From UBA6911 sp964651155 (GTDB lineage: Bacteria > Acidobacteriota > UBA6911), in NCBI GenBank assembly GCA_964651155.1, contig CAZYXB010000002.1, forward strand, positions 62,001 to 126,000: a stretch of 64,000 bases of DNA, given 5' to 3'. A model generated the notes under the pieces. The model was given only the letters and a program-made list of their open reading frames with translations. It was not told the origin of the DNA and did no database searches. This document shows positions 25,608 through 36,933 of this stretch, in pieces; the stretch's first letter is position 1, and each line of letters begins with the position of its first letter. Position numbers and translations under genes: made by a program.

Positions 25608-26435
25608 CTAGTTTCTGAAGGACATTTCCCGGCTGCGGACCTCCCGCCCGTAGAAGAGGGTCGCCAGCCTGTCGAATATCTCCGCCTTTTCGGAAGTGTA
25701 AAATTCCCGACGGCCGCGGCGGGAGCACCGGGCGGAGATTTCCCGATGGCGCCCCAGGTAGTCCACCAGGCTTTCGGCCACGATCGCCCCCTGGGACACG
25801 ATGCGGACTCCGGGGGGGAGGTGCCGGGCGATGGTCTCCCCCAGGAGCGGGTAATGGGTGCATCCGAGGATGATGGTGTCGATGGCCGGGTCCGCCGCCA
25901 GGAGCCGGTCGACGTGCCGCTTCACGAAATACTCGGCGCCGGGCCCCGAGCATTCGTCGTTTTCGACCAGGGGCACCCACATGGGGCAGGCTTCCTGCCG
26001 GACCGAAACGCCGGGGAAGAACCGCTCGATTTCCATCGGGTAGGAGTTCGACGCCACCGTTCCGGCCGTGGCCAGGACCCCGATATGGCCCGACGGCGAC
26101 AGGCGGCCGACGCGCTCGGTCACGGGCCGCAGGATCCCCAGGACGCGGCGCCGCGGGTCGATCCGCGGCAGGTCTTTCTGCTGGATGGTTCGGAGCGCTT
26201 TGGCCGCGGCCGTGTTGCAGGCGATGACGACGAGGGGGCAGTTGCGGGCGAACAGCCACCGCACGGCTTCCAGCGTGTAGGCGTATACGAGGTCGAAGGA
26301 CCGGTTCCCGTAAGGGGTGCGCGCGTTGTCCCCCAGGTAGAGGAAGTCGTTGCCGGGCAGCGCCGCTTCGAGCGCCCGCAGTACCGTGAGCCCGCCGAAT
26401 CCTGAGTCGAAAACTCCAATGGGACTGTACTCCAT
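25608..26435 (-). CDS. murI: Glutamate racemase
   Basis: Makes D-glutamate for peptidoglycan. The 275-aa protein has the family start IGVFDSGFGGLTVLRAL and both catalytic cysteines, Cys73 in IACNTAAA and Cys192 in LGCTHYPLL. It lies 12 bp after the Nudix hydrolase gene and 13 bp before acyl-CoA dehydrogenase B, so it is embedded in the kdsB-waaA envelope cluster that continues into lipid genes. Confidence 0.97.
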   Translation of the reverse strand: MEYSPIGVFDSGFGGLTVLRALEAALPGNDFLYLGDNARTPYGNRSFDLVYAYTLEAVRWLFARNCPLVVIACNTAAAKALRTIQQKDLPRIDPRRRVLGILRPVTERVGRLSPSGHIGVLATAGTVASNSYPMEIERFFPGVSVRQEACPMWVPLVENDECSGPGAEYFVKRHVDRLLAADPAIDTIILGCTHYPLLGETIARHLPPGVRIVSQGAIVAESLVDYLGRHREISARCSRRGRREFYTSEKAEIFDRLATLFYGREVRSREMSFRN

Positions 26436-26447
26436 GCCGCTCCTGTA

Positions 26448-27011
26448 CTAGCGTTCGAGGTCCAGGGTGTCGAACAGGTCCTTGATGATGCGGGCCGTGA
26501 GCCCCCAGATCTGATTGGCGCCGTGGGAGTAGACAACCACATCCATCTCCCCTCCCGGGTAGCTTCTCTTCTCGGTGTGCAAACTCTTCGGGTCCAGGAA
26601 TACGCCGAAGGGGACGCACAGGATCTCGGCCACCTCCTGGACCTGCCTGCGTGTTTCGAACGGGGTCCGGAGGAGGGCCACAAAAGGGGCCACGCGGAAT
26701 TCCGTGACGGACCGGTAGTCGTGAAAACGCCCCAGCAGTTCGATCCTGTCTCGCGCGATGCCCACTTCCTCGAAAGTCTCCCTGAAGGCCGTCTCCAGAA
26801 GCGGCTCCCCCCCCTCCCGCATTCCCCCGGGGAAGGAGATCTGCCCCTTGTGCGTTTGCACGCCCTCGGTCCGGCGCGTCAGCAGCAGGCGGTACCCGCC
26901 GTCGGCCTCGAATACGGGTATGAGGACGGCGGCTTCCCGGACGTACCCGTTCGCCAGCTTCCGGAGCTCCAGCGATGCCAGGCGTGTGCGAATGTGATCG
27001 ATCGTGTTCAT
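26448..27011 (-). CDS. Nudix hydrolase, CoA diphosphatase type
   Basis: 187 aa from ATG 27011 (an ATG at 27041 would add ten residues; neither has a good Shine-Dalgarno). The Nudix box at residues 63-85 is complete (GMREGGE, then seven residues, then RETFEEVGI), with all catalytic Glu residues. It is preceded by LLTRR and THKGQISFPGG, the UPF0035 signature of CoA-pyrophosphatases (NudL/PCD1-like) that cleave CoA to 4'-phosphopantetheine and 3',5'-ADP. Contrast the degenerate Nudix box in the regulator at 22185-23225. CoA turnover would fit the acyl-CoA dehydrogenases in the same operon. Confidence 0.9.
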   Translation of the reverse strand: MNTIDHIRTRLASLELRKLANGYVREAAVLIPVFEADGGYRLLLTRRTEGVQTHKGQISFPGGMREGGEPLLETAFRETFEEVGIARDRIELLGRFHDYRSVTEFRVAPFVALLRTPFETRRQVQEVAEILCVPFGVFLDPKSLHTEKRSYPGGEMDVVVYSHGANQIWGLTARIIKDLFDTLDLER

Positions 27012-27109
27012 TGGGCGATGGCCGCCATCCCGTGGCGTCACGGAAAAGAAAGATCATTATACCCGAATTGCCCGCGCGGCCCCAGCAAAGACTGGGGGCC
27101 GGGGCCGCC

Positions 27110-28480
27110 TCATTCCCCGTCCGCGCCGGCCGCCGGCGCCGCTGCGTTCTTCGTCCGGGACTCTTCGAGGATGGCCGCGACGCCGAGGGCGGTTCTTGAG
27201 ACCGCGCCGCGGTTGCGGTCCAGGACGGAATACGCGGCACGTCCCATGGCCTCCCGTTTGGCCGGGTTTCCAAGCAGGAACCGGAACGCCTCCTGCAGCT
27301 GGTCCATCTGGCGGCCCCTGTCCTCGCATCCCGCCGTGACCTGCCGGATGCCGCCATGGGCGAGAAACTCCCGCAAAGCCGGCTGGAAGTTCTCCATCGA
27401 AGGCCCGACGACGATCGCTTTCGAATAGAGCGCCGGCTCCATGATGCTGTGGCCGCCATGGCGGACCAGGGTCCCGCCGACGAACACGACCGTGGCGAAC
27501 CGGTAGGCGGCCGCGAGCTCCCCTATCGTGTCCAAAAGAATCACGGGCGCCCCGGGGGCGGCCACTGCCTGCGAGCGGCGGCCGAAGGCGAACCCTCTCC
27601 TGTCGATCAGCTGGGCGACGGCCTCGAACCTCTCGGGGTGCCGCGGGGCCAACAGCAGCCGGGTCCGTTCCAGACCGGGCGTGTTGCGCAGGTGGCCGAG
27701 CGCCTCGAGCAGCGCCTGCTCCTCGTTCGGGTGGGTGCTTCCAGCGACGATCAGGGGTGCCTCGGCCTCCGGCGGCCCGAGCAACGACTCCAGCGCGCGC
27801 GCGAGGGCCGCATTCTCCCCGCCTTCGACAATATCCCCGTCGAATTTGATGTTGCCCGTTGTCGTTGTCGTGGCGTCCGGGGCTCCCATGGCGCGGATCC
27901 TGGCGGCGTCTTCGGGCGACTGCATCATCAGGGCACGGTAGTGTCGCAGAACGTGCTTGAGGAACGGGCGCAGACGGCGATAGTACCGGAAGGATGCCCT
28001 GGAGATGCGGCCGTTGACCAGCACGACGGGGATGCCCCGGCGGTCGGCCAGGCGCAGAAGGTTCGGCCAGATCTCCGTGTCGACGATAACGACCATTGCC
28101 GGCCGTATCCGGTCCAGCACGCGTCCGACCACAAAGCCGAGATCCACGGGGAAGAAGAACGTGTTGCGGCGCCCGTACTCCGCGAAGCGCTCGGCTGCGA
28201 CGGCGTGCCCGGTCGGGGTGGTCGTCGAAAACACGAAGCGCGCTCCGGGGAACCTCCCGTGGAGGGCCTTCACCAGCGGTTGGAGGCTCAGGGTTTCCCC
28301 GACAGAACAGGAGTGGAACCATACCGTGGCGCGCCCGTCCGAACGCAGGCCTTCCGGCAGGCATCCCAGGCGCTCGGCGAAGCCTTCGAGCCCCGAGCTG
28401 CGGCGCCATGCCCTGACCACGAACAGCGGGAGCAGGAGGATGCTCCAGACGGCGAGCAGGAAACTGTAGAGCAGATACAT
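27110..28480 (-). CDS. waaA: 3-deoxy-D-manno-octulosonic acid transferase
   Basis: Transfers Kdo from CMP-Kdo to lipid A precursor. The start at 28480 gives 456 aa with an N-terminal membrane helix (about residues 2-22), the FAERLG motif, the HSCSVGE motif, a GT-B N-terminal domain, DTEIWPN, and a C-terminal donor-binding domain with FVGGTLVRHGGHSIMEPA. It lies 71 bp after kdsB, which makes its donor substrate. Longer upstream frames are low-complexity antisense to kdsB and were excluded. Confidence 0.95.
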   Translation of the reverse strand: MYLLYSFLLAVWSILLLPLFVVRAWRRSSGLEGFAERLGCLPEGLRSDGRATVWFHSCSVGETLSLQPLVKALHGRFPGARFVFSTTTPTGHAVAAERFAEYGRRNTFFFPVDLGFVVGRVLDRIRPAMVVIVDTEIWPNLLRLADRRGIPVVLVNGRISRASFRYYRRLRPFLKHVLRHYRALMMQSPEDAARIRAMGAPDATTTTTGNIKFDGDIVEGGENAALARALESLLGPPEAEAPLIVAGSTHPNEEQALLEALGHLRNTPGLERTRLLLAPRHPERFEAVAQLIDRRGFAFGRRSQAVAAPGAPVILLDTIGELAAAYRFATVVFVGGTLVRHGGHSIMEPALYSKAIVVGPSMENFQPALREFLAHGGIRQVTAGCEDRGRQMDQLQEAFRFLLGNPAKREAMGRAAYSVLDRNRGAVSRTALGVAAILEESRTKNAAAPAAGADGE

Positions 28481-28551
28481 GGAACACCTCGCCCCGTCGC
28501 ACCGCGGAGGGTGGCGGGGGATTCGGACTCGGGGCTCGGCCCCCTGTCTTT

Positions 28552-29298
28552 CTAGCACCGGGGCGTCTCCGCCGCGAAAAACGCTACGGCTCTCCGGAGG
28601 TCCTCTTCCGTGTCGACCCCGACCGTGTCGTAGGGCGTCTCCTGGACGAGAATGTCGATGCCGTTCTCGAGCAGGCGCAGCTGTTCGAGCTTCTCCGCCT
28701 GCTCCAGCGGGGAGGGGGGCAGGCGGTGAAAACGCTCGAGCGCCGAGCGCCGGTATGCGTAGAGCCCCAGGTGCTTGTAGTAGGGACAGGTGCGCGTCCC
28801 CTCGCGGCGGTACGGGACGGGCAGCCGCGAAAAATAGAGCGCCCGCCCCCCGGCTCCGGTGACGACCTTCACGCAGTTGGGATCCTGCGCTGCGGCGTCG
28901 TCGAGGACCGTCTTCAGCGTGGTGACGTCGCCTTTGCCTGCGAGGATCGGGCCGAGCAGGCATTCGATGTGTTCGGCGCGCACGGTCGGCTCATCGGCCT
29001 GGATGTTGACGTAAATGTCCCCGTCGGTCCGCAGCAGGACCTCGTGGATCCGGTCGCTGCCGCAGGCGTGGTTCCCCGTGCGGATCGATGGGATGCCCCG
29101 TCGGGCGCAGTGCCCCAGGATCCTCTCGCTGTCGGTGGCCACCACCAGCTCCGTGAGCAGGGGCGATCGGCGCGCCCGCTCGTAGACCCAGTCGAGCATC
29201 GCCCGGTCCCCGATCCGGCAAAGGACCTTGCCCGGAAGCCTTTGGGAATCCATGTGGGCGGGTATGACGCCGATGATCTTGGTTGTTCCTTGCCGCAT
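28552..29298 (-). CDS. kdsB: 3-deoxy-manno-octulosonate cytidylyltransferase
   Basis: Activates Kdo with CTP for LPS inner-core synthesis. With ATG 29298 (GGGGG three bases upstream) the protein is 248 aa, the standard length; ATGs at 29310 and 29328 are in frame and possible. Motifs: VIPAHMDSQRLPGKVL (nucleotide binding), ATDSERI, the QADEP Mg-binding element, and YKHLGLYAYRR near the C-terminus. First gene of the minus-strand cluster kdsB-waaA-Nudix-murI. Confidence 0.96.
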   Translation of the reverse strand: MRQGTTKIIGVIPAHMDSQRLPGKVLCRIGDRAMLDWVYERARRSPLLTELVVATDSERILGHCARRGIPSIRTGNHACGSDRIHEVLLRTDGDIYVNIQADEPTVRAEHIECLLGPILAGKGDVTTLKTVLDDAAAQDPNCVKVVTGAGGRALYFSRLPVPYRREGTRTCPYYKHLGLYAYRRSALERFHRLPPSPLEQAEKLEQLRLLENGIDILVQETPYDTVGVDTEEDLRRAVAFFAAETPRC

Positions 29299-29441
29299 AG
29301 CCCCCGCCATTACAAAAAGAGTGCCCATTATCCCACACGACGGCCCCGGATGCGTGTAATAATAGTGGGGGCGGCCTGCCCGATGCGGGACCCTGCCGGC
29401 CAATGCCGGTTCCGCCCTGTTCCCCGGAGTCGAGGAATCCC

Positions 29442-32147
<2,706 letters not shown>

Positions 32148-32324
32148 GGCCGGCGGGGCGTGCCTTTGTCCCGCCTGAAACCGGAATCCCGGGTGCGCAT
32201 GCGCCGGCGGTGATATAGAATGGTTCGTGGTACCGGGACACGCGGCTGTGCCCCGGAGGGTGTTGTCCCAGATGCGGCGCCGCCGGCAGACCCGACGGGC
32301 GCCCGAAAGAATCGGAGGAGTTCT

Positions 32325-32762
32325 ATGAAAGTGCCGCAGTACGTTACGGTCGAAGAAGTCCGGAGGGTGTGCAAGGAGCTCAAGATCAGGGACTGGACGA
32401 AACTCAAGCAGACCAAGGTCCTGCCCAGGGAGGCGAAAACGATCCTGGCCTTTGCGAACCCTTCGAAACTGAAGATCGACCCGGAGGATTTCCGCATCGG
32501 GCTGGAGGTCGAACTCGAGCATGGCTTCATGTACAAGGATGCCAATGTGACCAACAACCATCCCATCCTGACGGGTCTCATCGTGATGGCGCACTTCCAC
32601 GAATCCCTGGACTATTACAAGCTCCTGGACGTTGCGGAGATGGAAGGGGACCTCGTGAAGGCGGTGGCGGCGGGCGACGCGGCCAAGGTCAAGAAATATT
32701 TCGGGAAGCTCGCGGCGGCCCGCATCGTTCTGAACCAGGCCGAACTGAAGCGGATCCGGTAG
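32325..32762 (+). CDS. DUF5661 family protein of unknown function
   Basis: 145 aa; GGAGGAG at 32314-32320 fixes the ATG at 32325. The central block with FRIGLEVELEHG, NVTNNHPILTG and HFHESLDYYKLLD matches what I remember of DUF5661, a small family found in bacteria, archaea and phages with His/Glu/Asp-rich helices that might bind metal. The N-terminal half is basic with several lysines, the C-terminal part helical. It lies 177 bp after acnA and is convergent with the VOC protein gene. No biochemical role is known to me. Confidence 0.75.
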   Translation: MKVPQYVTVEEVRRVCKELKIRDWTKLKQTKVLPREAKTILAFANPSKLKIDPEDFRIGLEVELEHGFMYKDANVTNNHPILTGLIVMAHFHESLDYYKLLDVAEMEGDLVKAVAAGDAAKVKKYFGKLAAARIVLNQAELKRIR

Positions 32763-32826
32763 GGTCTTGCTTCCGCAGCGAAGCCGGGGGCCCCGCCGCC
32801 GGTGCGCCCGGGGGCGGGGATCGCGC

Positions 32827-33705
32827 CTAGTCCGGCAGCGTTTCCGCCAGGGAGATCCGGAGCCCCTCGACGGCCGACGCCCGGAGAAATATCTCCTTCT
32901 CCCCTTTTGCCCCCAGGAGCCCTCGGCTGTCGAGGAAGCTCTCCGCGCGGGCGAGCGATCGCACCCGGAAAATGGTCTTCTGGATCCCGTTTGCCGGACC
33001 CCGGACGATGCGGAAGGCTGGCCCGCGCTCGGCCCGCATGTAGCCGTCCGGCCCCGGCGGGCCGAGCAGGCGCGCCCATGCCCTCCTGGCGGCGTCGACG
33101 TCGTCGGACTCGAGCACCAGGGCGTAGGTCGCCAGGATGCCGAGCGGGCCGCCGCCGTCCAGGGCCAGGCGGTTGCCGAACTGTTTCCGCCGGACTTCCA
33201 TGTTGAGGAACTCGGGGCTGTATTCGAACAGCGTGACCACAAAGGCCTCGTGCGAAAGCGCGGGCAGGCGCACCCTCATCCAGACGGGCCCCTCGCTCCC
33301 GTCCGGGAGGGCGGCGAGGTGGATCTCCGGCGGATCGTGGGGGAACCCAGCGGCCCGGAGATCGGCCAAAGCGTTCGCCAGCAGGCCGGGCTCCAGGGAA
33401 AGGGAGGCGAAGCGCGCCGGCGCCGGTCGCCTCTTCCTGTCGCCGTAGCGATAGAACTCCAGGATCACGTCCCCGGCGCTGACGCTGCCGCTGGTATAGG
33501 TTTCCTGTTCCGCGACAGGCCGGTCTACGGGCAGCTGCAGTGTGTCCCGGCAGAAGGCCACGAGCGCCCCGGGATCGTTCGACTCGATCAGCACGCGGTC
33601 CGCCTGGCGGATCAGGGGAGCCCGCTGCGGCTGCGCCGGGGCGACCAGGCAGCATGCGGCCGTCAGGGCACAGGCGGCGATAGGAAGGATGCGCTGTCGG
33701 TCCAT
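32827..33705 (-). CDS. Secreted VOC-superfamily (glyoxalase-like) protein
   Basis: 292 aa with a signal peptide (hydrophobic residues 6-24, cleavage near APAQP). Two tandem VOC-type beta-alpha-beta-beta-beta units follow: residues about 37-130 (VLIESNDPGALVAFCRDTL) and about 190-285 (ATYALVLESDDVDAARRAW). The metal-binding His/Glu pattern of true glyoxalase I is not evident, so it may bind a ligand rather than act as a lyase. Its stop is convergent with the DUF5661 gene and it starts 24 bp after amgK ends. Export of a VOC protein is unusual. No specific function. Confidence 0.72.
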   Translation of the reverse strand: MDRQRILPIAACALTAACCLVAPAQPQRAPLIRQADRVLIESNDPGALVAFCRDTLQLPVDRPVAEQETYTSGSVSAGDVILEFYRYGDRKRRPAPARFASLSLEPGLLANALADLRAAGFPHDPPEIHLAALPDGSEGPVWMRVRLPALSHEAFVVTLFEYSPEFLNMEVRRKQFGNRLALDGGGPLGILATYALVLESDDVDAARRAWARLLGPPGPDGYMRAERGPAFRIVRGPANGIQKTIFRVRSLARAESFLDSRGLLGAKGEKEIFLRASAVEGLRISLAETLPD

Positions 33706-33728
33706 GTCGTCTCCTCGGTTCTATTGTA

Positions 33729-34751
33729 TCAGATGCGCGGGGGCCGGCCGCCCGGCGCGATGACGGCGATGCAGCGGGACGCAAGCCGGCGCAGTTCCGG
33801 CAGCGTCCCCGCCCCGGATGCCGCCCGGTGCAGATTCGAAAGGCCGGGGCGGACGTGGGCGAGGTAGGTGGCCATCCCGCGCGTGATTCCGAGGAACCCG
33901 TAGGCACCCAGGGCCTGCATCAGGCGCTGGGCGGAAGCCTCCAGAAACGCCCCCAGAAACGCATCCCAATCCATGCCGGCGACCGACAGCCCGTAGTAGA
34001 ACCGCAGCAGCTCCTCCCGCTGGCCCTCCGTACAATCGACATAGGGATCGTACAGAAGGGACCCCAGGTCGTAGAAGAAGGTGCCGAAGCGCATGCCCTG
34101 GCAGTCGATCAGGAAGGGGTTCCCGTCGCGCACCATGATGTTCTGCGACTGCAGGTCCCGGTGCACCAGGCAGCGCGGCAGGGCGGCCAGCCTCTCGGAC
34201 AGGGCCTCGAGCTCCTGCCGGAGCCCCGCGCCCTGGGCACCCCCCGGATCGATCCCGCAGAGCCGTCCGACGCAGTGCTCGAGGAAATAGTCGTGCTCCC
34301 ACCGGTACAGGGCCGTGCCGAAAGGCTCGCAGAGCCGCACGCGGTTCGCGGGGAAAAGGTTTTCGGGAAAGGCGTGCAGGCGCCCGGCGGCGGCCAGGGC
34401 CTTCCGGTACAGGTCCCGGCGGGTCTCCCATCCGGAGCGTCTCAGCGCCCACAGATCCGTGTCCCCGAGGTCCTCGAGCAGGATGAAGCGGTGTACGGGA
34501 TCGTGTTCCAGCACGCGCGCCGTCGGGACGCCGATGCTTTCGAGGAACCGGGAGATGTCGGCGCTGCAGGCGTTTTCGGGCCGCTTCGCATCGTAGTGCA
34601 TCAGGATCGCCGAACGCGCTGCGTCCCACCGCAGGCGGAAATAGGACCGGTCCGACCCCCTGTGGGGAAACGGGGCCAGCGAGATCGCCGCCGCCGGGGC
34701 AAGCCCGAGGGCCTTCCGGGCAAATGCCTCCATCCGGTCCGCGGCGTTCAC
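33729..34751 (-). CDS. amgK: N-acetylmuramate/N-acetylglucosamine anomeric kinase AmgK
   Basis: Phosphotransferase-fold kinase that phosphorylates the anomeric hydroxyl of MurNAc during peptidoglycan recycling. The GTG at 34751 overlaps the murU stop (GTGA), supporting translational coupling; ATG 34733 is an alternative. 340 aa: N-lobe with RSYFRL and LLEDLGD, and the APH catalytic loop VHRDLQSQNIMV with the catalytic Asp, followed by the metal-binding DCQG (LIDCQGMRFG). AmgK and MurU together bypass de novo UDP-MurNAc synthesis, the pathway described in Pseudomonas putida that can give intrinsic fosfomycin tolerance. Confidence 0.9.
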   Translation of the reverse strand: MNAADRMEAFARKALGLAPAAAISLAPFPHRGSDRSYFRLRWDAARSAILMHYDAKRPENACSADISRFLESIGVPTARVLEHDPVHRFILLEDLGDTDLWALRRSGWETRRDLYRKALAAAGRLHAFPENLFPANRVRLCEPFGTALYRWEHDYFLEHCVGRLCGIDPGGAQGAGLRQELEALSERLAALPRCLVHRDLQSQNIMVRDGNPFLIDCQGMRFGTFFYDLGSLLYDPYVDCTEGQREELLRFYYGLSVAGMDWDAFLGAFLEASAQRLMQALGAYGFLGITRGMATYLAHVRPGLSNLHRAASGAGTLPELRRLASRCIAVIAPGGRPPRI

Positions 34752-35488
34752 GGGCGCCCCCGGCCGTCGATCCGGTGCCGGAGGCCTTCGTAGGCTTCGG
34801 CCGACCCGATGTCGCACCACCGGCCCTGGTCGACGACGACGCCCGCTACCGACCCGGGGCGGCGGCGGATCCTGTCGATCAGGACCGGGACGATCGACGC
34901 GACTCGGCCCGCCTCGATGTGCTCGAGCAGGGAGGTCTCCAGGGCGTAGATGCCGGTGAACAGGCACAGGCGCGCCCCGGGCGCGCCCAGGGCGCCGCGC
35001 AGGTCGCAGACGGCGCCGCCGCCGTCGAGCGCCACGTTCAGGGCGGGGCCCCGGCTGCGCAGCAGAAGGGTGGCCTCGGGCCGCTTTGCGTCGTGAGTCC
35101 GCAAGAGGGGGGCGAGGGGCAGATCCGCGACGACGTCGCCGTTGTAGCACAGGATGGCTTCGTCGTCCTCGAGCAGGTCTTCGATATTTTTCAGCCCTCC
35201 CGCCGTGTCCAGGAGCACGGGTTCGTGCCGGAACAGAACGGGGCGGCCGCGCCACTGCCCGTCGGGAAAGGTCTCCAGGAAGACCTCAGGGCGATGGTGC
35301 GTGTTTACGATGAATCGCTCCACGCCGATTTCCAGGAGGTGGTCCATCCCGTAGGTGATGACGGGGCGGCCGCCGAGGTCGAGCAGGGGCTTGGGGCGCT
35401 CGTCGGTCAGGGGGCGCAGCCTCGTGCCCCGCCCGGCGCCGGGGATGAAGGCGGTTTTGAAACGCCGACCGGGTTGTGCCGTTGTCAT
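34748..35488 (-). CDS. murU: N-acetylmuramate alpha-1-phosphate uridylyltransferase MurU
   Basis: Nucleotidyltransferase (246 aa) that makes UDP-MurNAc from MurNAc-1-phosphate and UTP. The N-terminus has the pyrophosphorylase signature GAGRGTRLRPLT and the lysine of RPKPLLDLGG. LLDTAGGLK, CYNGDVVADL and the C-terminal WCDIGSAEAY follow. The usual PAAGxGTR start reads IPGAGRGTR here. It overlaps amgK by 4 bp with both on the minus strand, the same gene pair as in pseudomonads, which makes the MurU call stronger than for an isolated nucleotidyltransferase. Confidence 0.88.
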   Translation of the reverse strand: MTTAQPGRRFKTAFIPGAGRGTRLRPLTDERPKPLLDLGGRPVITYGMDHLLEIGVERFIVNTHHRPEVFLETFPDGQWRGRPVLFRHEPVLLDTAGGLKNIEDLLEDDEAILCYNGDVVADLPLAPLLRTHDAKRPEATLLLRSRGPALNVALDGGGAVCDLRGALGAPGARLCLFTGIYALETSLLEHIEAGRVASIVPVLIDRIRRRPGSVAGVVVDQGRWCDIGSAEAYEGLRHRIDGRGRP

Positions 35489-35736
35489 GTCTCCCCGCCC
35501 GCCTGAAATCAGCGTGATATCGGAAGGGAATCGTGCATAAAGTCTTGAAATGCACGTCGCTGTTGTTTCTAATAGGAAATACTGGGGTGCCGCCCACTTT
35601 CATAGAGGCGCCTTCCAGGTGGATCATACAATACACCTCCCGGACAAGGCAAACCTTCACCAGGCAAACCTTCCCCTCCGGTCGGAAGGAAAACAGCATC
35701 CGGACCGCCTGCGGGGATTCCGGCCCCGGTCCGGGC

Positions 35737-36696
35737 TCAACCGAAGAAATAGGGGCCGCCCCGAGATCCGCAGGAAGGGCAAACCGGCATGCTCCCCTCC
35801 GTCGGCGCGCCGTCGGCCGCGCAGGAGCTGCAGGTGATGAAACCGCATTTTTGGCAACGAAGAGCCACGCTCCGGACCGAGTCCCGGGTCGATAGCGTGA
35901 TGGCTTTGTCGGAGGTTCGGACCACTAAGGATCGGCCGCACTTCTGACAGGTCACCGGGTCCCCGTCCCGATACGGTCTTTTCGTGGACGTCTTCCCCTT
36001 CATCTTTCCGGATCCTTCCAGCAGCTGTACGATCGAGGTATGCCCATGACTTCGGGCGAGATCCAGAGCCGCCAACCCTTGGTCGGTCGCGGCCGAGGCG
36101 TCGGCCCCCCGTTCGAGGAGAAGCTCGACCACATCCGCGTGGCCTTTCTCGGAGGCCACCATCAGGGGGGTGGCGCCATGGGCCGATTGTCCGTTGACGG
36201 GGGCGCCTTTGTCCAGGAGCAGCCGGACAATCGGGACATGGCCTTTCTGCGACGCCATAAACAGGGCCGACGCGCCGTCGCACGTTCTTCGGGAGTTAAC
36301 GTGAGCCCCGCTATCTGCGAGAAGCCTGGCGACATCCGTATGGCCTTCCTGCGACGCCATGAAGAGGGCCGTGATGCCGTCGCGCCTCCGGTCATCGGCG
36401 TCGGCGCCGCGACCGAGGAGGAGCTCGACCACATCCGCGTGGCCTTCCTGGGACGCCCACTGAAGTGCGCCGGCGCCATCCTCGTCTTTGGCCTGGACGT
36501 CGGCGCCCTTGTCCAGTAGAAACGCGGCGACGTCCCGGTGCCTCTTCCATGCCGCCATCATGAGGGGTGTGCGGCCGTGTTTGTCCCGGGCGTCAGCGCC
36601 GGTGCCGGCGATCAGAAGACGGCGCACGGTTTCCAGATCGCCGCATCGGGCGGCCCGGATCAGTTTGGCGTTACGGCTCAACGGTAGCAGGTCCAT
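35737..36696 (-). CDS. Ankyrin-repeat protein with C-terminal zinc-ribbon cysteines
   Basis: The start at 36696 has AGGAG 6 bases upstream; 319 aa and no signal peptide, so cytoplasmic. About six ankyrin repeats of about 33 residues span 9-205 (repeated GxTPLMxAxxxGHxDVVELLLxxGAD pattern). A Lys-rich linker (235-245) is followed by a cysteine-rich tail with four CxxC pairs (TCQKCG, RCQKCG, CSSC, VCPSCG), likely two zinc ribbons. Ankyrins bind proteins and the ribbons could bind protein or nucleic acid. The FISUMP-domain gene lies 237 bp upstream on the same strand. Function unknown. Confidence 0.85.
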   Translation of the reverse strand: MDLLPLSRNAKLIRAARCGDLETVRRLLIAGTGADARDKHGRTPLMMAAWKRHRDVAAFLLDKGADVQAKDEDGAGALQWASQEGHADVVELLLGRGADADDRRRDGITALFMASQEGHTDVARLLADSGAHVNSRRTCDGASALFMASQKGHVPIVRLLLDKGAPVNGQSAHGATPLMVASEKGHADVVELLLERGADASAATDQGLAALDLARSHGHTSIVQLLEGSGKMKGKTSTKRPYRDGDPVTCQKCGRSLVVRTSDKAITLSTRDSVRSVALRCQKCGFITCSSCAADGAPTEGSMPVCPSCGSRGGPYFFG

Positions 36697-36933
36697 CCTT
36701 GCTCCTGGACAACCTGAGGCTGCGCCCTCGGAGAGGCGTTCCTTGTCGGTCCGGTCCGTCCCCGGGTGGCGGGGGAACCTCCGTGCGCGGCTGCAGGACA
36801 CGATTTCGAAACGGACGCGTCCTGCGGGATTTCCGGCGGTGCCGTTCCCGCATCGGCCCAGGGACGTTGTCCTCCCCTCGAGGGATGCGCCGGATACGCG
36901 AAGGGTCCTTCCGGAGTACCCCCCATCCGCGAC

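Noticed and set aside
35489..35736. CRISPR-like or regulatory repeat near the caggcaaacctt pair
   Set aside because: Only two copies of a 12-bp word without spacers; no cas genes anywhere in the window.
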